From Prevotella sp902465605 (GTDB taxonomy: Bacteria > Bacteroidota > Bacteroidia > Bacteroidales > Bacteroidaceae): DNA of 64,000 nucleotides. Location: positions 101,172 to 165,171 of the forward strand of contig CABQNT010000005.1 in NCBI GenBank assembly GCA_902465605.1, in the 5' to 3' direction. Under the pieces are notes generated by a model that did no database searches, was not told the origin of the DNA, and was given only the letters and a program-made list of their open reading frames with translations. Positions 63,366 to 64,000 of this stretch are shown here, piece after piece (position 1 is the first letter of the stretch; every line of letters starts with the position of its first letter). Both the position numbers and the translations under genes were made by a program.

Positions 63366-63400
63366 AGGGTGCATTATAGAATCGAATTAAGATGCACCCT
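63366..63400. terminator. Terminator between the PBP gene and the protease fragment
   Basis: AGGGTGCAT (63366-63374) pairs perfectly with ATGCACCCT (63392-63400) with a 17-base loop. TCTGATTTTTTC follows on the plus strand. Confidence 0.7.
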
Positions 63401-63453
63401 TCTGATTTTTTCATACCCAAACAAAGTTTTTGCAGACAGCAATGGAAAACTTG

Positions 63454-63978
63454 TTAAGGCGCTGTTACTACCTCCTTGCGCACCGTTCCATCGTCCATCA
63501 CGATGATGTTGACGCCCCGCTGCGGCCTGCTGATTCTGGTTCCGCCTAGTCGGTAGCGTGCCTTCTCCATGGGCTTGTGGCTGTCTGCGAGGTGTTTGTC
63601 CACCGCGTTGGACACCTTTCGTGGTTTGATGTTGAATGTCATCGACTGATTCTGGTAAGTTATCTTTTTGAGATCCACAAATCCGTCGCCGCCTCCCAGT
63701 CCGTATACAACATGAAAATTGCCTTTGTCGTCGTAGCCGTCGATGACGAAGCAATGTGGCGCATAGGGCGAACTTCCTCCGTAGATGACTGGCATGCCGT
63801 TTGAAAGTTGCTGGTACAGCGTTGCGTACCATGTGCTGTCATTTATATCTTCGTAGAAGGTTGACAGGTAGGTCACAGCATCGTCGTACGCAAAATGGTC
63901 TTTCAGGGCCTGTGCCACATCCATGTCAAATGCGCCACTGTAGTGTAGTCGTCCCTTGAAAAGTAAATAACCTATTGA
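63454..63978 (-). pseudogene. C-terminal fragment of a C10 (streptopain-like) cysteine protease
   Basis: The frame reads LHYSGAFDMDVAQALKDHF, YDDAVTYLS, then GMPVIYGGSSPYAPHCFVIDGYD with the catalytic histidine, then the glycine-rich GLGGGDGF. This is the C-terminal half of peptidase C10 (SpeB, PrtT). The half with the catalytic cysteine is absent: an in-frame stop lies at 63979-63981, and only ATG 63924 could start, well inside the fold. The C-terminal tail (RISRPQRGVNIIVMDDGTVR) is typical of exported Prevotella proteins. The upstream part may lie, broken, beyond the window. Confidence 0.7.
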
Positions 63979-63996
63979 TTATCAATAAAATAACCT
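63965..63996. repeat. 9-bp direct repeat around a 15-bp palindrome
   Basis: AAATAACCT at 63965-63973 and 63988-63996 encloses TATTGATTATCAATA (63973-63987), a near-perfect palindrome. It lies exactly where the protease frame is broken, so it may mark an insertion or excision site. Confidence 0.5.
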
Positions 63997-64000
63997 TTCT

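Overview
The window is a piece of a Bacteroidales chromosome, most likely a Prevotella-like member of the Prevotellaceae. The evidence is: promoters of the Bacteroidetes type (TTTG, 19-20 bp, TAnnTTTG) ahead of many genes; the order rpmB-rpmG-DUF4295; ssb next to gldE; zapA next to rny; families largely confined to Bacteroidetes (DUF5687, DUF4421, DUF1460, the FeoA-FeoB fusion); and a C10-type (streptopain) protease fragment at the right edge. No rRNA, intact insertion sequence, prophage or CRISPR array was seen. Most of the window is ordinary core chromosome.

Layout. 1-1.9 kb: an AT-rich accessory tip of unrecognised small genes, one of them interrupted by a stop codon, which may be the end of a toxin-immunity array. 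2-5.4 kb: map, tsaD, pncC and the rpmB-rpmG-DUF4295 ribosomal operon. 5.6-9 kb: a thioredoxin-like lipoprotein, prs, a ThiE-like protein and nspC. 9.1-9.5 kb: four tRNA genes (Gly-Leu-Leu-Gly). 9.6-13.9 kb: a conserved hypothetical, ssb, gldE, a phosphopantetheinyl transferase and pgk. 14.4-21.7 kb: a leftward run of envelope, nucleobase and nucleotide genes (DUF1460, DUF4421, oxidoreductase, NCS2 permease, nudC, 5'-nucleotidase, HAD). 21.8-25.3 kb: a Wzc-type tyrosine kinase and rfbA for polysaccharide export. 25.6-28.6 kb: a hypothetical, a ZapB-like protein, zapA, a probable 6S RNA and rny. 29-40 kb: mgtC, serine dehydratase, DUF5687, a LolA-like protein, ftsK, an exonuclease, rlmI, tilS and kdsB. 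40-44.5 kb: a secreted MORN protein, glgB and DUF6057. 44.5-50.5 kb: ruvC, an MBL hydrolase, rsmG, DUF3298, a HAD phosphatase, a beta-helix lipoprotein and cdd. 50.7-51.3 kb: five tRNA genes, including three identical tRNA-Lys. 51.4-57.8 kb: feoAB, a 1.2-kb non-coding stretch, a glycosyltransferase, a phytase-like protein, tRNA-Cys and a FeoB-associated small protein. 58-64 kb: glyA, pyrIB, a class A penicillin-binding protein and a truncated C10 protease.

The most unusual signal is not a gene. Four intergenic sites (14.2, 28.9, 39.1 and 54.3 kb) each carry exactly four tandem 22-bp units built on one 17-bp palindrome, consensus CAAANTCAWTGANTTTG. Spacing at two helical turns, fixed copy number and wide dispersal suggest a binding array for a dimeric protein, or a dispersed element, that gene annotation does not explain. 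A 193-bp foldback element with 18-bp terminal inverted repeats and a possible 4-bp target duplication lies beside the first array.
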